Shown here piece by piece: positions 1 through 8,638 of a stretch of 36,681 nt of DNA; the stretch's first letter is position 1, and each line of letters opens with the position of its first letter. The stretch covers positions 1 through 36,681 of the forward strand of contig JABHLG010000001.1 in NCBI GenBank assembly GCA_018692915.1. The letters run 5' to 3'. A model generated the notes under the pieces. It ran no database searches and was not told the DNA's origin. It saw only the letters and a list, made by a program, of their open reading frames with translations. Both the position numbers and the translations under genes were made by a program. This DNA is from Candidatus Woesearchaeota archaeon. Its GTDB lineage: Archaea; Nanobdellota; Nanobdellia; UBA10117; JABICX01.

Positions 1-20
1 GAAAAAAAGTCTGAATAACC

Positions 21-296
21 ATGTCAAATAAACAAGGTAAAAAGACAAAAGAAGGAAAAGGTGGCGTAACAGCAGTTGAGCAATCTGAAATTGCAACACC
101 TGCAGAAGTTGTTGAAATTATTGGTGGACTTGGAACACGACAAGGTGGAAAACAAGTCCGTTGTAAAATTCTTGATGGTAGAGATGTTGGAAAAGTTATG
201 AGAAGAAACGTCTACGGCGCTATAAGAATAGGTGATATTCTAATGCTTAAGCAAACTGAAATCGAAGCACAACCACTTAAAGGAGGCAGAAAATAA
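21..296 (+). CDS. rps28e: 30S ribosomal protein S28e
   Basis: 91-aa ORF with S28e-like core (AEVVEIIGGLGTRQGGKQVRCKILDGRDVGKVMRRNVYGAIRIGDILML); followed by L24e as in many archaea. Confidence 0.93.
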   Translation: MSNKQGKKTKEGKGGVTAVEQSEIATPAEVVEIIGGLGTRQGGKQVRCKILDGRDVGKVMRRNVYGAIRIGDILMLKQTEIEAQPLKGGRK

Positions 297-353
297 TGCC
301 ACAAATCATAGATTTGCTTATTTCAGTTGCAAAACAGGAGAGGTACAACTAAA

Positions 354-545
354 ATGCCTAATTGTTCTTTTTGTAAATCAAACGTTGAGAAAGGAACTGG
401 CAAGATGCTAGTTAAAAATAATGGTAAAGTTCTTTGGTTTTGTGGACGAAAGTGCGAGAAAAACATGACCCTCTTAAAGAGAAACCCTGCTAAGAAAAAA
501 TGGTCTCGAGCTATTAAAGCAGTTAAGACAGTTCTTAAGAAATAA
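354..545 (+). CDS. rpl24e: 50S ribosomal protein L24e (internal start of the 327 ORF)
   Basis: MPNCSFCKSNVEKGTGKMLVKNNGKVLWFCGRKCEKNM: treble-clef Zn motif CxxC...CxxxC typical of L24e. Confidence 0.9.
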   Translation: MPNCSFCKSNVEKGTGKMLVKNNGKVLWFCGRKCEKNMTLLKRNPAKKKWSRAIKAVKTVLKK

Positions 546-845
546 TTACTTGCCAAATAAGCCTAATCCTTTAACTTTAAGGAAACCAGAAAGACCTTCG
601 GTTTTGTCTGAATATTTAACTTCTAGATTTGTAACTTTGGATGTAGGTGGGCCCTTTCTACATAATTTAACTAGCTTTTCAACGTTAGTTTTATCACCTT
701 CAAAAACAGCATGCACACGGCCATCTTTTAGATTCTCTACAAAACCACTTACTTTAAGCAAAACTGCTTGTGCTTTTACAAAAGCTCTGAAAAATACGCC
801 TTGAACTCTTCCAGAAACCCATATTTCAGCTCTTACTATATCCAT
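546..845 (-). CDS. acyP: Acylphosphatase
   Basis: AEIWVSGRVQGVFFRAFVKAQA...GFVENLKDGRVHAVFEG matches the acylphosphatase signature. Confidence 0.92.
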   Translation of the reverse strand: MDIVRAEIWVSGRVQGVFFRAFVKAQAVLLKVSGFVENLKDGRVHAVFEGDKTNVEKLVKLCRKGPPTSKVTNLEVKYSDKTEGLSGFLKVKGLGLFGK

Positions 846-905
846 TATATCTTCTAACCGAGGAGTTTAAATAGATTAAGGAATTAAAAAATTATAACGT
901 AAAAG

Positions 906-1244
906 GTGAAAACGGTGAAGGTACTTAGTCCAACTTTAAAAGAACGAAAGCGTTATATACTGTTTAAAATACATTCAGATAACATATTAAAAAAGGAAAT
1001 CGTTGCAAAGCAATGCACTGAAGCTTGTTTGCGTTTTCTTGGAGAATTCGGCTGCGCTGAGGCAGGCGTTCAGTTCCTACCTGAAACATGGGACCAAAAA
1101 GAACAAACTGGAATAATAAGAACCGGTCACAAATGGGTAGACAAAACTAAATCGGCTTTAGCACTAATAAAAGAAATCAATGGAAAAAAAGTAACTGTTT
1201 CAACAATCCTAACATCAGGATCACTAAATAAACTTAAAAAATAG
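906..1244 (+). CDS. rnp2: RNase P protein component Pop5/Rnp2
   Basis: GTG start; Pop5-like sequence (RYILFKI...FGCAEAGVQFLPETWDQKEQTGIIRTGHKWVDKTKSALALIKEINGKKVTVSTILTSGSLNKLKK); directly upstream of proteasome alpha as in the archaeal exosome superoperon. Confidence 0.85.
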   Translation: MKTVKVLSPTLKERKRYILFKIHSDNILKKEIVAKQCTEACLRFLGEFGCAEAGVQFLPETWDQKEQTGIIRTGHKWVDKTKSALALIKEINGKKVTVSTILTSGSLNKLKK

Positions 1245-1254
1245 AGGTAAAAAA

Positions 1255-1962
1255 ATGCAATTTATGCCAAATCAAGTAATGGGATACGACCGTGCAATCA
1301 CGGTGTTCTCACCAGACGGAAGACTATTGCAAGTAGAATATGCAAAAAAAGCAGTTAGCCTTGGCGCGTTAGCAATAGGTATCGCATTCAAGGATGGAGT
1401 TTTATTAATGGCTGATCGTCATAGAACTGATAAGTTATTAATACCAAAATCTGTTAAAAAAGTGTTTAAGATAGATAATCACTTAAATTTAACTTCTGCA
1501 GGTTTTATCTCAGATGCTCGAGTTATAGTAAAACGCTCTAGACTAAGAGCACAACAGCATAAAGTAACATATGGAGAACCAATTGATGTAGAAGGATTAG
1601 TTAAATATATTGCAGATTTAGAACAAACATATACTCAATATGGTGGAATCCGGCCTTTTGGAGTCTCACTTTTAATTGGTGGAACTGAAATAAAAAAAGG
1701 ACCTTCATTATATCTAATCGAACCTAGTGGAATTTATTTCCAATATAAAGCAAAAGCAGTTGGTATGCATTCTGAAGACGCAGACAAAATGTTAGAAAAA
1801 GGATACAAAGAAAACATGGATAGAAAATCTGCAATCAAATTAGCTGTATCAATATTCAAAAAAGTGCTTGGCAAAGAATTTACTATGAATAGATTAGAAA
1901 CTTCTGCAATTACAGTAAAAGGAACTGAAGAAATTGCATCAGAAGTATTAACTAAATATTAA
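1255..1962 (+). CDS. psmA: Proteasome subunit alpha
   Basis: MGYDRAITVFSPDGRLLQVEYAKKAV is the classical alpha-subunit N-terminus. Confidence 0.97.
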   Translation: MQFMPNQVMGYDRAITVFSPDGRLLQVEYAKKAVSLGALAIGIAFKDGVLLMADRHRTDKLLIPKSVKKVFKIDNHLNLTSAGFISDARVIVKRSRLRAQQHKVTYGEPIDVEGLVKYIADLEQTYTQYGGIRPFGVSLLIGGTEIKKGPSLYLIEPSGIYFQYKAKAVGMHSEDADKMLEKGYKENMDRKSAIKLAVSIFKKVLGKEFTMNRLETSAITVKGTEEIASEVLTKY

Positions 1963-1967
1963 ATAGA

Positions 1968-2687
1968 ATGGTATTACAACAAACATACGACAGAGAAAAA
2001 ATACACCTTAACATTGCAAGGCTAAAGAAAGGTGGAGAAAACTTTGAAGTAATTCTCGATGATATTGACAAAGCACTAGAATTAAAATCTGGTGCAAATG
2101 TTGATATAAGAGATATAATGAATGGTGATTTGATTTTTAAGAATGCTCATAGTGCTGAAAAAGTTAATGAAACTGCTATGAAACAATGGCTTGGAACAGA
2201 AGACCATTTTGAAGCTGCAAAAACTATAATTAAAAATGGTGAAATACAACTAACTGCAGACCAACGAAAAAGACTGCTTGAGCAAAAAACTCAAAAGATT
2301 CTTAATTATATTCAGAGAAATGCATGTGATCCAAAAACAAAATTGCCAATACCTGCTCAGAGAATTGAGCTAGCTATGAAAGAAGCAAAAATTCATGTAG
2401 ACCCTGCAGATAAAGTTGATTTTCAAATAGAAAAAATTGTATCAAAACTTCAGCCAGTTCTAGCAATGTCTTTTGAGCACATAAAACTAAGAGCTATTAT
2501 TCCTGCTACACATGCAGGTAGAGCATATAGCTCAGTTAAAAGCAGATTCAAAGTAATTGCTGAAAAATGGCTAACAAATGGTTCAGTTCAAGTTGATTTA
2601 GATATTGTAGCTGGAGACCGTAATGACTTATTTTCATTACTTAACAAATTAACAAATGGAGAAGTTCAGATAGAGGAATTAAAATGA
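1968..2687 (+). CDS. Ribosome maturation protein SBDS/Sdo1
   Basis: SBDS-like (ARLKKGGENFEVILDD...; GEIQLTADQRKRLLEQKTQKILNYIQRNACDPKTKLPIPAQRIELAMKEAK). Confidence 0.95.
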   Translation: MVLQQTYDREKIHLNIARLKKGGENFEVILDDIDKALELKSGANVDIRDIMNGDLIFKNAHSAEKVNETAMKQWLGTEDHFEAAKTIIKNGEIQLTADQRKRLLEQKTQKILNYIQRNACDPKTKLPIPAQRIELAMKEAKIHVDPADKVDFQIEKIVSKLQPVLAMSFEHIKLRAIIPATHAGRAYSSVKSRFKVIAEKWLTNGSVQVDLDIVAGDRNDLFSLLNKLTNGEVQIEELK

Positions 2688-2956
2688 TAAACACACAAGA
2701 AGAAGTAATCGCTCGGAGAAATGTAGAAAAAATTACAACACATATGGCAGTTTATCAATTAATATGTGAAGATGATGTGAGATATAATATCAACAATACC
2801 CTTCTAGAAAAAATAGTACGAACTAATGATAAGGAAGGAAGTATAGCACACTTTAGATTTAAAAAAGATGAAAATGGTATTGAAATAGCAACTAACGACT
2901 GGTCTGACGGAAAACCTGTTTACTTACCTTACAATTTAGTACCAAAAGTAAAATAA
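2684..2956 (+). CDS. Unassigned 90-aa protein within the exosome superoperon
   Basis: ATGA overlap with SBDS stop; complete ORF between SBDS and Rrp4; no family recognised. Confidence 0.75.
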   Translation: MINTQEEVIARRNVEKITTHMAVYQLICEDDVRYNINNTLLEKIVRTNDKEGSIAHFRFKKDENGIEIATNDWSDGKPVYLPYNLVPKVK

Positions 2957-2978
2957 TATTCAAAAGGAGAAATAAAAA

Positions 2979-3692
2979 ATGACAGAAAAAAAAATAGAAA
3001 AGCTGTATGTATCTGATAGGGAAATTGTTATCCCTGGAGATGTATTAGCAGAAGGTATGAGTTATTTACCAAGTGGTAGAGCAATGCGCGAAGACAATAA
3101 AATAATTGCTACATCATTGGGATTAACCAATATAAAAGGACATGTAATAAAAATTATACCTCTAGCTGGAAGATATATTCCAAAAAGAGGTGACGCAGTA
3201 ATTGGAAAGATTACTGGTATTGCAAGACATGGATGGCGTGTTGATATAAGATGCCCATTTGATGCAGATTTACCAATTAGTGAAGCATCACAAAGTTATA
3301 TAGACACTAACAGATATCCGATGAGTAAATACTTTGATGTCGGTGATTATATATTTGCAAGTATTTTTGATATTTCAGAAAACAGATTTATAAAATTAAG
3401 CACAAAAAACAGACCATATCGTAAACTTCATAATGGAATTATTATAGAAGTTTCACCAACTAAAATTCCTAGAATAATTGGAAAACAAGGCAGTATGATT
3501 AAAATGCTGAAAGAAAATTCTGGATGCGACATATTAGTTGGACAAAATGGTTGGGTATGGATAAAAAACGATGACCCTGAAAAACAAATGCTTATGTCAA
3601 AAGCTATTCGAAAAATAGAGACAGAAAGCCACACTACAGGACTTACTGACAAAATCAAAAAAATGCTAAATACAAAAGGAGGCAAGAAATAA
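2979..3692 (+). CDS. rrp4: Exosome complex RNA-binding protein Rrp4
   Basis: S1 plus KH organisation (VIGKITGIARHGWRVDIRCPFDADLPISEA...; KIPRIIGKQGSMIKMLKENSGCDILVGQNGWVWI). Confidence 0.95.
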   Translation: MTEKKIEKLYVSDREIVIPGDVLAEGMSYLPSGRAMREDNKIIATSLGLTNIKGHVIKIIPLAGRYIPKRGDAVIGKITGIARHGWRVDIRCPFDADLPISEASQSYIDTNRYPMSKYFDVGDYIFASIFDISENRFIKLSTKNRPYRKLHNGIIIEVSPTKIPRIIGKQGSMIKMLKENSGCDILVGQNGWVWIKNDDPEKQMLMSKAIRKIETESHTTGLTDKIKKMLNTKGGKK

Positions 3693-3693
3693 A

Positions 3694-4431
3694 ATGGGAG
3701 GCAAATCAGACAAACCTTTAATTGTTAAAGGTAAAAGACTCGACGGTAGAACTGCTGAGGAATTAAGACCATTTAAAATCAAAGCAGGAATTATAAAACA
3801 AGCAGATGGTTCATGTGAACTTGAATTTGGAGAAACAAAAGTAATTGCTGGTGTATATGGTCCTAAAAAGGTTCTTCCAAAGCATCTTGAAGAAAATACA
3901 AGAGCTTTTCTAAAAGTAACTTACTCAATGATTCCTTTCTCAACATCAGAAAGAAATCGACCAGGACCAAGCAGAAGAAGTAAAGAAATATCTAAAGTGA
4001 TTAAGGACGCATTAGCTCCTGCAATAAACTTAGAAAAATATCCTCAAACATGTATCGACATACATATAGAAATTACAAACGCGAACGCTGGAACAAGAAC
4101 ATCTGCAATAAATGCTGCAACTGTAGCTCTTATTGATGCTGGAATTGAAATGCGTGATGTTGTAGCTTCAATAGCTGCTGGAAAAGTAGAAGACCAAGTT
4201 ATTTTAGACTTATTCCAAGACGAAGATAACTTTGGACAAGCAGACTTACCAATTGCAATGATGCCAAGAACTGGTGAAATAACATTAGTTCAAATGGATG
4301 GTGATATGACTGCTGCTGAAATCAAAAAAGCTATTGATATGTGTGAAAAAGCTTGTTTAAAAATTGCAAAAGTACAAAGAAAAGCAATTATTGATGAGTA
4401 CAAAAACAACGAGGTAAAGAACAATGAATAA
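3694..4431 (+). CDS. rrp41: Exosome complex exonuclease Rrp41
   Basis: RNase PH fold: KRLDGRTAEELRPFKIKAGIIKQADGSCELEFGETKVIAGVYGP...; GEITLVQMDGDMT. Confidence 0.96.
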   Translation: MGGKSDKPLIVKGKRLDGRTAEELRPFKIKAGIIKQADGSCELEFGETKVIAGVYGPKKVLPKHLEENTRAFLKVTYSMIPFSTSERNRPGPSRRSKEISKVIKDALAPAINLEKYPQTCIDIHIEITNANAGTRTSAINAATVALIDAGIEMRDVVASIAAGKVEDQVILDLFQDEDNFGQADLPIAMMPRTGEITLVQMDGDMTAAEIKKAIDMCEKACLKIAKVQRKAIIDEYKNNEVKNNE

Positions 4432-5212
4432 TAAAGAAAACTCAAATTTGAAGGATTATTTATCCAAACTACTAAAAAAGAAAATACGAGAAGATGGTAG
4501 AAAACCATTTGATTATCGTAAAATTAGTGTTGAGACGGGCATACTATCTCAAGCTAATGGTTCTGCAAGAGTAAAACTTGGAGATACTGAAGTTTTAGCT
4601 GGAGTAAAAATTGGTGCAGGAACACCTTATCCAGACGGTCCTGCAGACGGAACTTTAATGGTAAATAGCGAATTATCACCAATAGCATCAGATAGATTTG
4701 AAAGCGGACCACCAAGTCCTGCTTCTATAGAATTATCAAGAGTTATTGATAGAGCTATTAGAGAATCTGGAACAATTGATGTAAGCAAATTATGTATTAA
4801 ATCTGGTGAAAAAGTTTGGATGGTATTTGTTGATGTATATCCTATAAATGATGATGGTAACTTATTTGATATTGGATTAATAGCTGCAATGGCTGCTCTA
4901 AAAAATGCAAGAATGCCTAAATATGATGAAAAAACAGAACAAGTAAACCATCGTGAGCTAACAAAAGATAAATTACCTATCAATGAAGAGCCTGTAATGT
5001 GCACTTTTGGAAAGTTAGATGGCGAAATATTTGTAGATTCAACTGAAAGAGAAGAATTAGTTATGGATTCAAGGTTGTCTATAGGTATAACAAAAAAAGG
5101 TAATATTTGTGCAATGCAGAAAGGTGGAGAAGGAACAATCACTTCATCTGAAATGATGGATATGATTAAAAAAGCACAAGAATTAAGCAAGGACTTACGA
5201 AAGAATCTATAG
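4424..5212 (+). CDS. rrp42: Exosome complex component Rrp42
   Basis: RNase PH-like: REDGRKPFDYRKISVETGILSQANGSARVKLGDTEVLAGVKI; overlaps rrp41 by 8 nt. Confidence 0.95.
   Translation: MNNKENSNLKDYLSKLLKKKIREDGRKPFDYRKISVETGILSQANGSARVKLGDTEVLAGVKIGAGTPYPDGPADGTLMVNSELSPIASDRFESGPPSPASIELSRVIDRAIRESGTIDVSKLCIKSGEKVWMVFVDVYPINDDGNLFDIGLIAAMAALKNARMPKYDEKTEQVNHRELTKDKLPINEEPVMCTFGKLDGEIFVDSTEREELVMDSRLSIGITKKGNICAMQKGGEGTITSSEMMDMIKKAQELSKDLRKNL
5172..5202 (+). repeat. 31-nt direct repeat, copy 1 (inside rrp42 3' end)
   Basis: aagcacaagaattaagcaaggacttacgaaa, identical to 5339-5369. Confidence 0.95.
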
Positions 5213-5338
5213 TGAACTCACAGCGCGAGTTCATTGCGCTTTTCTCCTCAGAATACGATAAGTTCGTCGAAAAATCTGCGACGACCTGACATATCTGTTG
5301 AGGAGCAGAGCGCCGACCCAACGGGCGCTGTCCGTTGG
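5213..5338 (+). other. Hairpin-rich insert between duplicated rrp42 3' ends
   Basis: GAACTC/GAGTTC hairpin, CTCCTCA (5244-5250)/TGAGGAG (5299-5305), CGTCG/CGACG, CCAACGG/CCGTTGG inverted repeats. Confidence 0.7.
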
Positions 5339-5379
5339 AAGCACAAGAATTAAGCAAGGACTTACGAAAAAACTTATAA
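5339..5379 (+). pseudogene. Orphan second copy of the rrp42 3' end (encodes [13 protein letters not shown])
   Basis: 31 nt identical to 5172-5202, then AAA AAC TTA TAA versus AAG AAT CTA TAG (all K-N-L-stop). Confidence 0.85.
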
Positions 5380-5477
5380 GTCGTGCTTTATCAGAAACCT
5401 TACTAAGCAAAATATGTTTTGCGAGTAACGTTTTCTCACAGAGAAAGCCTTATAAATGTAAAAAAAGGAGCAATAGA

Positions 5478-5675
5478 ATGGAATATACGAAGTATGAAAA
5501 AGCAAGAATTATTGGTGCTAGAGCACTACAACTAGCTATGGGTGCGCCATTATTAATAAAACCTACTTCAAATAACATAGATACTGTTCAAATGGCAGGT
5601 ATAGAATTCAAAAAAGGAGTACTACCAATCACTGTAAAAAGACCAAAACCAGTGAAGCTGAATATTAAAATATAA
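5478..5675 (+). CDS. rpoK: RNA polymerase subunit K (RPB6/omega); internal ATG of the 5298 ORF
   Basis: [25 protein letters not shown]...[12 protein letters not shown] is typical RpoK; preceded by AAAAGGAG. Confidence 0.93.
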   Translation: MEYTKYEKARIIGARALQLAMGAPLLIKPTSNNIDTVQMAGIEFKKGVLPITVKRPKPVKLNIKI

Positions 5676-5676
5676 A

Positions 5677-6270
5677 ATGGTATCTGAAAATCTTGTTGAA
5701 ATTGATAAGTATTTATCTGCAGGAGTCCACATTGGAACTAAGATAAAAACAAAGAGCATGGCTCCATTTATCTACAAAGTAAATCCTGCTGGATTAACTA
5801 TTATGAATGTTCAAAAGATTGATGAGCGAATTAAAATCGCTGCAAAATTCTTATCAAAATACAATCCAAAAGAGATTCTTGTAATAGGTAGACGAGAAAA
5901 CAGTTGGAAAGCAGTTAAACAATTTTCAAAAATAATTGGTGCAAAATATTTTACAGGTCGATATCCTGCAGGTATTTTAACAAATCCTAATCTTGAAACA
6001 TTTACTGAACCAAAGGTCATAGTTATAACCGACCCATGGCCAGACAAAAACGCAATAAATGATGCAGTAAAAATTGGAGTGCCAATAGTTGCTCTGTGCG
6101 ACTCAAATAACACAACTAGAGCAGTTGATATTATTATTCCTTGTAACAATAAAGGAGCTAAATCACTTGGTTTAGTTTACTGGATATTAGCAAATGAATA
6201 CTTACACAACCGTGGAGACCTTCCAAAGACAAAAGATATTGCTATTCCTGTTGAAGAATTTGTAGAATAG
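5677..6270 (+). CDS. rps2: 30S ribosomal protein S2
   Basis: YLSAGVHIGTKIKTKSMAPFIYKVNPAGLTIMNVQKIDERI...FTGRYPAGILTNP. Confidence 0.96.
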   Translation: MVSENLVEIDKYLSAGVHIGTKIKTKSMAPFIYKVNPAGLTIMNVQKIDERIKIAAKFLSKYNPKEILVIGRRENSWKAVKQFSKIIGAKYFTGRYPAGILTNPNLETFTEPKVIVITDPWPDKNAINDAVKIGVPIVALCDSNNTTRAVDIIIPCNNKGAKSLGLVYWILANEYLHNRGDLPKTKDIAIPVEEFVE

Positions 6271-6298
6271 TTTTTATTCTTTAACTAATTATTATTTT

Positions 6299-6649
6299 AT
6301 GTATATTACTAATGAAACTAAAGCTAAAGTTCTAGCAAAAAAGATTAGATTATGTGATAATTTATGGTCATCTATGCGAGGATTAATGTTAAGAGATGAG
6401 CTTAAGAAAGGAGAAGCGCTGTTGATTGACTTACACAAAAACAAAAATGCTAGCATTCATATGTTTCTTGTTGGATTTCCTATTGATGTAATCTGGCTCA
6501 ACTCTGAAAAGCTTGTTGTTGACACTGCAGAAGATGTTAAACCAAATACAATAACTAATCCATCTAAATTTGCTAGATATATAATAGAATTACCAAAAGG
6601 AACTCTCAAAGAAAAGCCAGTATCATTCAGAGACCGATTTTCTTTTTAA
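6299..6649 (+). CDS. DUF192 family protein
   Basis: LWSSMRGLMLRDEL...IHMFLVGFPIDVIWLNSEKLVVDTAEDVKP...YIIELPKG. Confidence 0.85.
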   Translation: MYITNETKAKVLAKKIRLCDNLWSSMRGLMLRDELKKGEALLIDLHKNKNASIHMFLVGFPIDVIWLNSEKLVVDTAEDVKPNTITNPSKFARYIIELPKGTLKEKPVSFRDRFSF

Positions 6650-6877
6650 CTTGTCAAAAACGTTTTCTAATTTTTTCATAAGTCCTTCTAACTTATCTTG
6701 GTTTATGCAGCCTTGTTTTACAAGAACATCAAGAACATTATGAACTGCTTCGCGTCTCTTTTTCTCATAATCTTCCCGTACCATTTCAAGAATCTCAAGT
6801 TTCAGAGGCGCACCACAAAAATAACAATAATTACTATCATCCAAGGACTTTGATTTGCATCTTTGACAGCTAACCAT
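6623..6877 (-). CDS. Zinc-ribbon protein
   Basis: CQRCKSKSLDDSNYCYFCGAPL double CxxC; convergent 27-bp overlap with the DUF192 gene. Confidence 0.75.
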   Translation of the reverse strand: MVSCQRCKSKSLDDSNYCYFCGAPLKLEILEMVREDYEKKRREAVHNVLDVLVKQGCINQDKLEGLMKKLENVFDKLKRKSVSE

Positions 6878-6986
6878 TGTATAAAATCAAATAATCCTAT
6901 AAAAAATTATAGATACTAAACGCATTATTGTATTTAGTATTGGGTCTAATCACATATATTACCCAACTTTGACCCTTATACTAAAA

Positions 6987-6996
6987 TTTATATAGT
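6987..6996 (+). promoter_or_regulatory. Candidate TATA box (leaderless transcript for the 7015 ORF)
   Basis: aaatttatatag about 25 nt upstream of the 7015 ATG. Confidence 0.45.
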
Positions 6997-7014
6997 CAAA
7001 GCAATACTATAATT

Positions 7015-7329
7015 ATGGTAGCATTTGAAGGGCTAGAAGGCACTTTGCTTATTATTAAGATATGTGTATCACTTTACACTTTAATATACAGCTATGACGT
7101 TCTATTTCTTCATCGGCGATACAAAGCACTAGGTCAAGTAATGACAAAATATGTCGGTACACTAACTATGGGTATATTCCTAACGGTTTTTGCTTTTGCA
7201 ATGAGCTCATTTGGAAAACTTTATCCATTTTCAGATATTATCCAAATAATTGGTATATTTATGTTAGGAACATATTTTAGAAAATGTTTACATGAATTCT
7301 TTACTAAACCTACACACATACAACGATAG
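7015..7329 (+). CDS. Small integral membrane protein
   Basis: Three hydrophobic segments; TATA-like box at leaderless spacing. Confidence 0.65.
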   Translation: MVAFEGLEGTLLIIKICVSLYTLIYSYDVLFLHRRYKALGQVMTKYVGTLTMGIFLTVFAFAMSSFGKLYPFSDIIQIIGIFMLGTYFRKCLHEFFTKPTHIQR

Positions 7330-7364
7330 ATAGTGCTTTTTAAACCCTCATACCAAAGATTAAA

Positions 7365-8636
7365 ATGAAAAAACAAAATAATAATAAAATTAAAGTCCAC
7401 TGTTTAGGTGGATTTAGAGAAGTAGGAAGAAACGCAGTCTTATTTGAAGGTAAAACTGAAAAAATCCTATTTGAATATGGTTTTAAGATTGAAGGGAGCA
7501 TGGCTCCACTACCACTTAAAATTAAACCAGATGCAATGTTCCTTAGTCACGGTCATTTAGACCATCTTGGGTCAATTCCAATTTTATATAAAAAATGGAA
7601 CTTTCCTATTTATGGAACAGCACCTACAAGAGATGATGCTGAAATGCTTCTTAGAGATAGTTTAAAGATTGCTAAAATTAACAAAACTCCTCGAGAATTT
7701 GGTCCAGCAGATAGTAGAAAAATGTTAAACAATTGGCACAATGTCAAATACAATCAAAAAATAAAAATTGGAAAATCAACTGTTGAAGTTTATGATGCAG
7801 GACATGTTCCTGGCTCTGCAATGTTTGTTTTGAATATGGATGGCAAACGAATTCTTTATACAGGAGATTTCAAACTTGACGCAACAAGAACTGTTGATGG
7901 TGCAAAAATTGATTTGAAAAATATTGATGCTATTTTTATGGAAACAACATATTCTGCACGAGATCAAATTCAGAGAAGTGTTGCAGAAAAAGAACTTGGA
8001 AAAATAATACATCAAACTGTTTCAAAAGATGGAATTGCAGTTTTGCCAACATTTGCATTAAGAGCTTCAGAAATTATAATGGTTCTAAACAAATTGAAAA
8101 TTAAAGTTCCAATTTATCTAGATGGAATGGCAAGAGCTGCAACAGACATTGCTCTGAAACACCCACGCTTTTTGCGAAACTCAATCGAACTTAGAAAATC
8201 TTTAACTGCAGTTCACAAAATTAGAATGCACACAGAAAGAACAAGTATACTTAACAAACCTTGTGTAATTGTAACAACTGGTGGTTGCATGGATGGTGGA
8301 CCAATTGTTCATTATCTAAAACATCTTTATGCAAGAAAAGATTGTGCACTAGTTTTAACAGGATTTCAGATTCCAAAAACAGCTGGAAGATATCTTGTTG
8401 ATACAGGTAGATATGTAACAGATGAACTTGACTTAAAACTTGGAATGCAACTTTTTCAACTTAGTTTCTCAGGTCACGCAGGCAGAAGTGAACTACTTCG
8501 GTTTGTAAAAAATATCCGACCAAAGAAAGTTGTTTGTATGCATGGAGACCAATGTCATAGATTTGCAACAGAATTAAAAAGTCGTTTCAGCATCGAAGGT
8601 CTTGCTCCTAAACCTGGAGAAATTATCGAAATATAA
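7365..8636 (+). CDS. Metallo-beta-lactamase/beta-CASP RNase (RNase J/CPSF family)
   Basis: SHGHLDHLGSIP motif, DAGHVPGSAMFVL, YTGDFK, PTFALRASE, C-terminal FSGHAGR and CMHGD. Confidence 0.93.
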   Translation: MKKQNNNKIKVHCLGGFREVGRNAVLFEGKTEKILFEYGFKIEGSMAPLPLKIKPDAMFLSHGHLDHLGSIPILYKKWNFPIYGTAPTRDDAEMLLRDSLKIAKINKTPREFGPADSRKMLNNWHNVKYNQKIKIGKSTVEVYDAGHVPGSAMFVLNMDGKRILYTGDFKLDATRTVDGAKIDLKNIDAIFMETTYSARDQIQRSVAEKELGKIIHQTVSKDGIAVLPTFALRASEIIMVLNKLKIKVPIYLDGMARAATDIALKHPRFLRNSIELRKSLTAVHKIRMHTERTSILNKPCVIVTTGGCMDGGPIVHYLKHLYARKDCALVLTGFQIPKTAGRYLVDTGRYVTDELDLKLGMQLFQLSFSGHAGRSELLRFVKNIRPKKVVCMHGDQCHRFATELKSRFSIEGLAPKPGEIIEI

Positions 8637-8638
8637 TC

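Noticed and set aside
4627-5190. 187-aa minus-strand ORF antisense to rrp42
   Set aside because: Shadow ORF inside a confidently assigned conserved gene; no recognisable domain or initiation context.
5166-5357. 63-aa minus-strand ORF over the rrp42 insert
   Set aside because: Created by the duplicated tail and hairpin insert; no support for coding.
5172-5379. Diversity-generating retroelement (template/variable repeat at a gene 3' end)
   Set aside because: The two copies differ in A/G, C/T and T/C at synonymous positions rather than at adenine-specific nonsynonymous ones, and no reverse transcriptase ORF is present in the window.
5298-5477. N-terminal extension of RpoK ORF ([12 protein letters not shown]...)
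   Set aside because: Extension runs through the insert and the orphan rrp42 tail in another frame; true start with ribosome-binding sequence is 5478.
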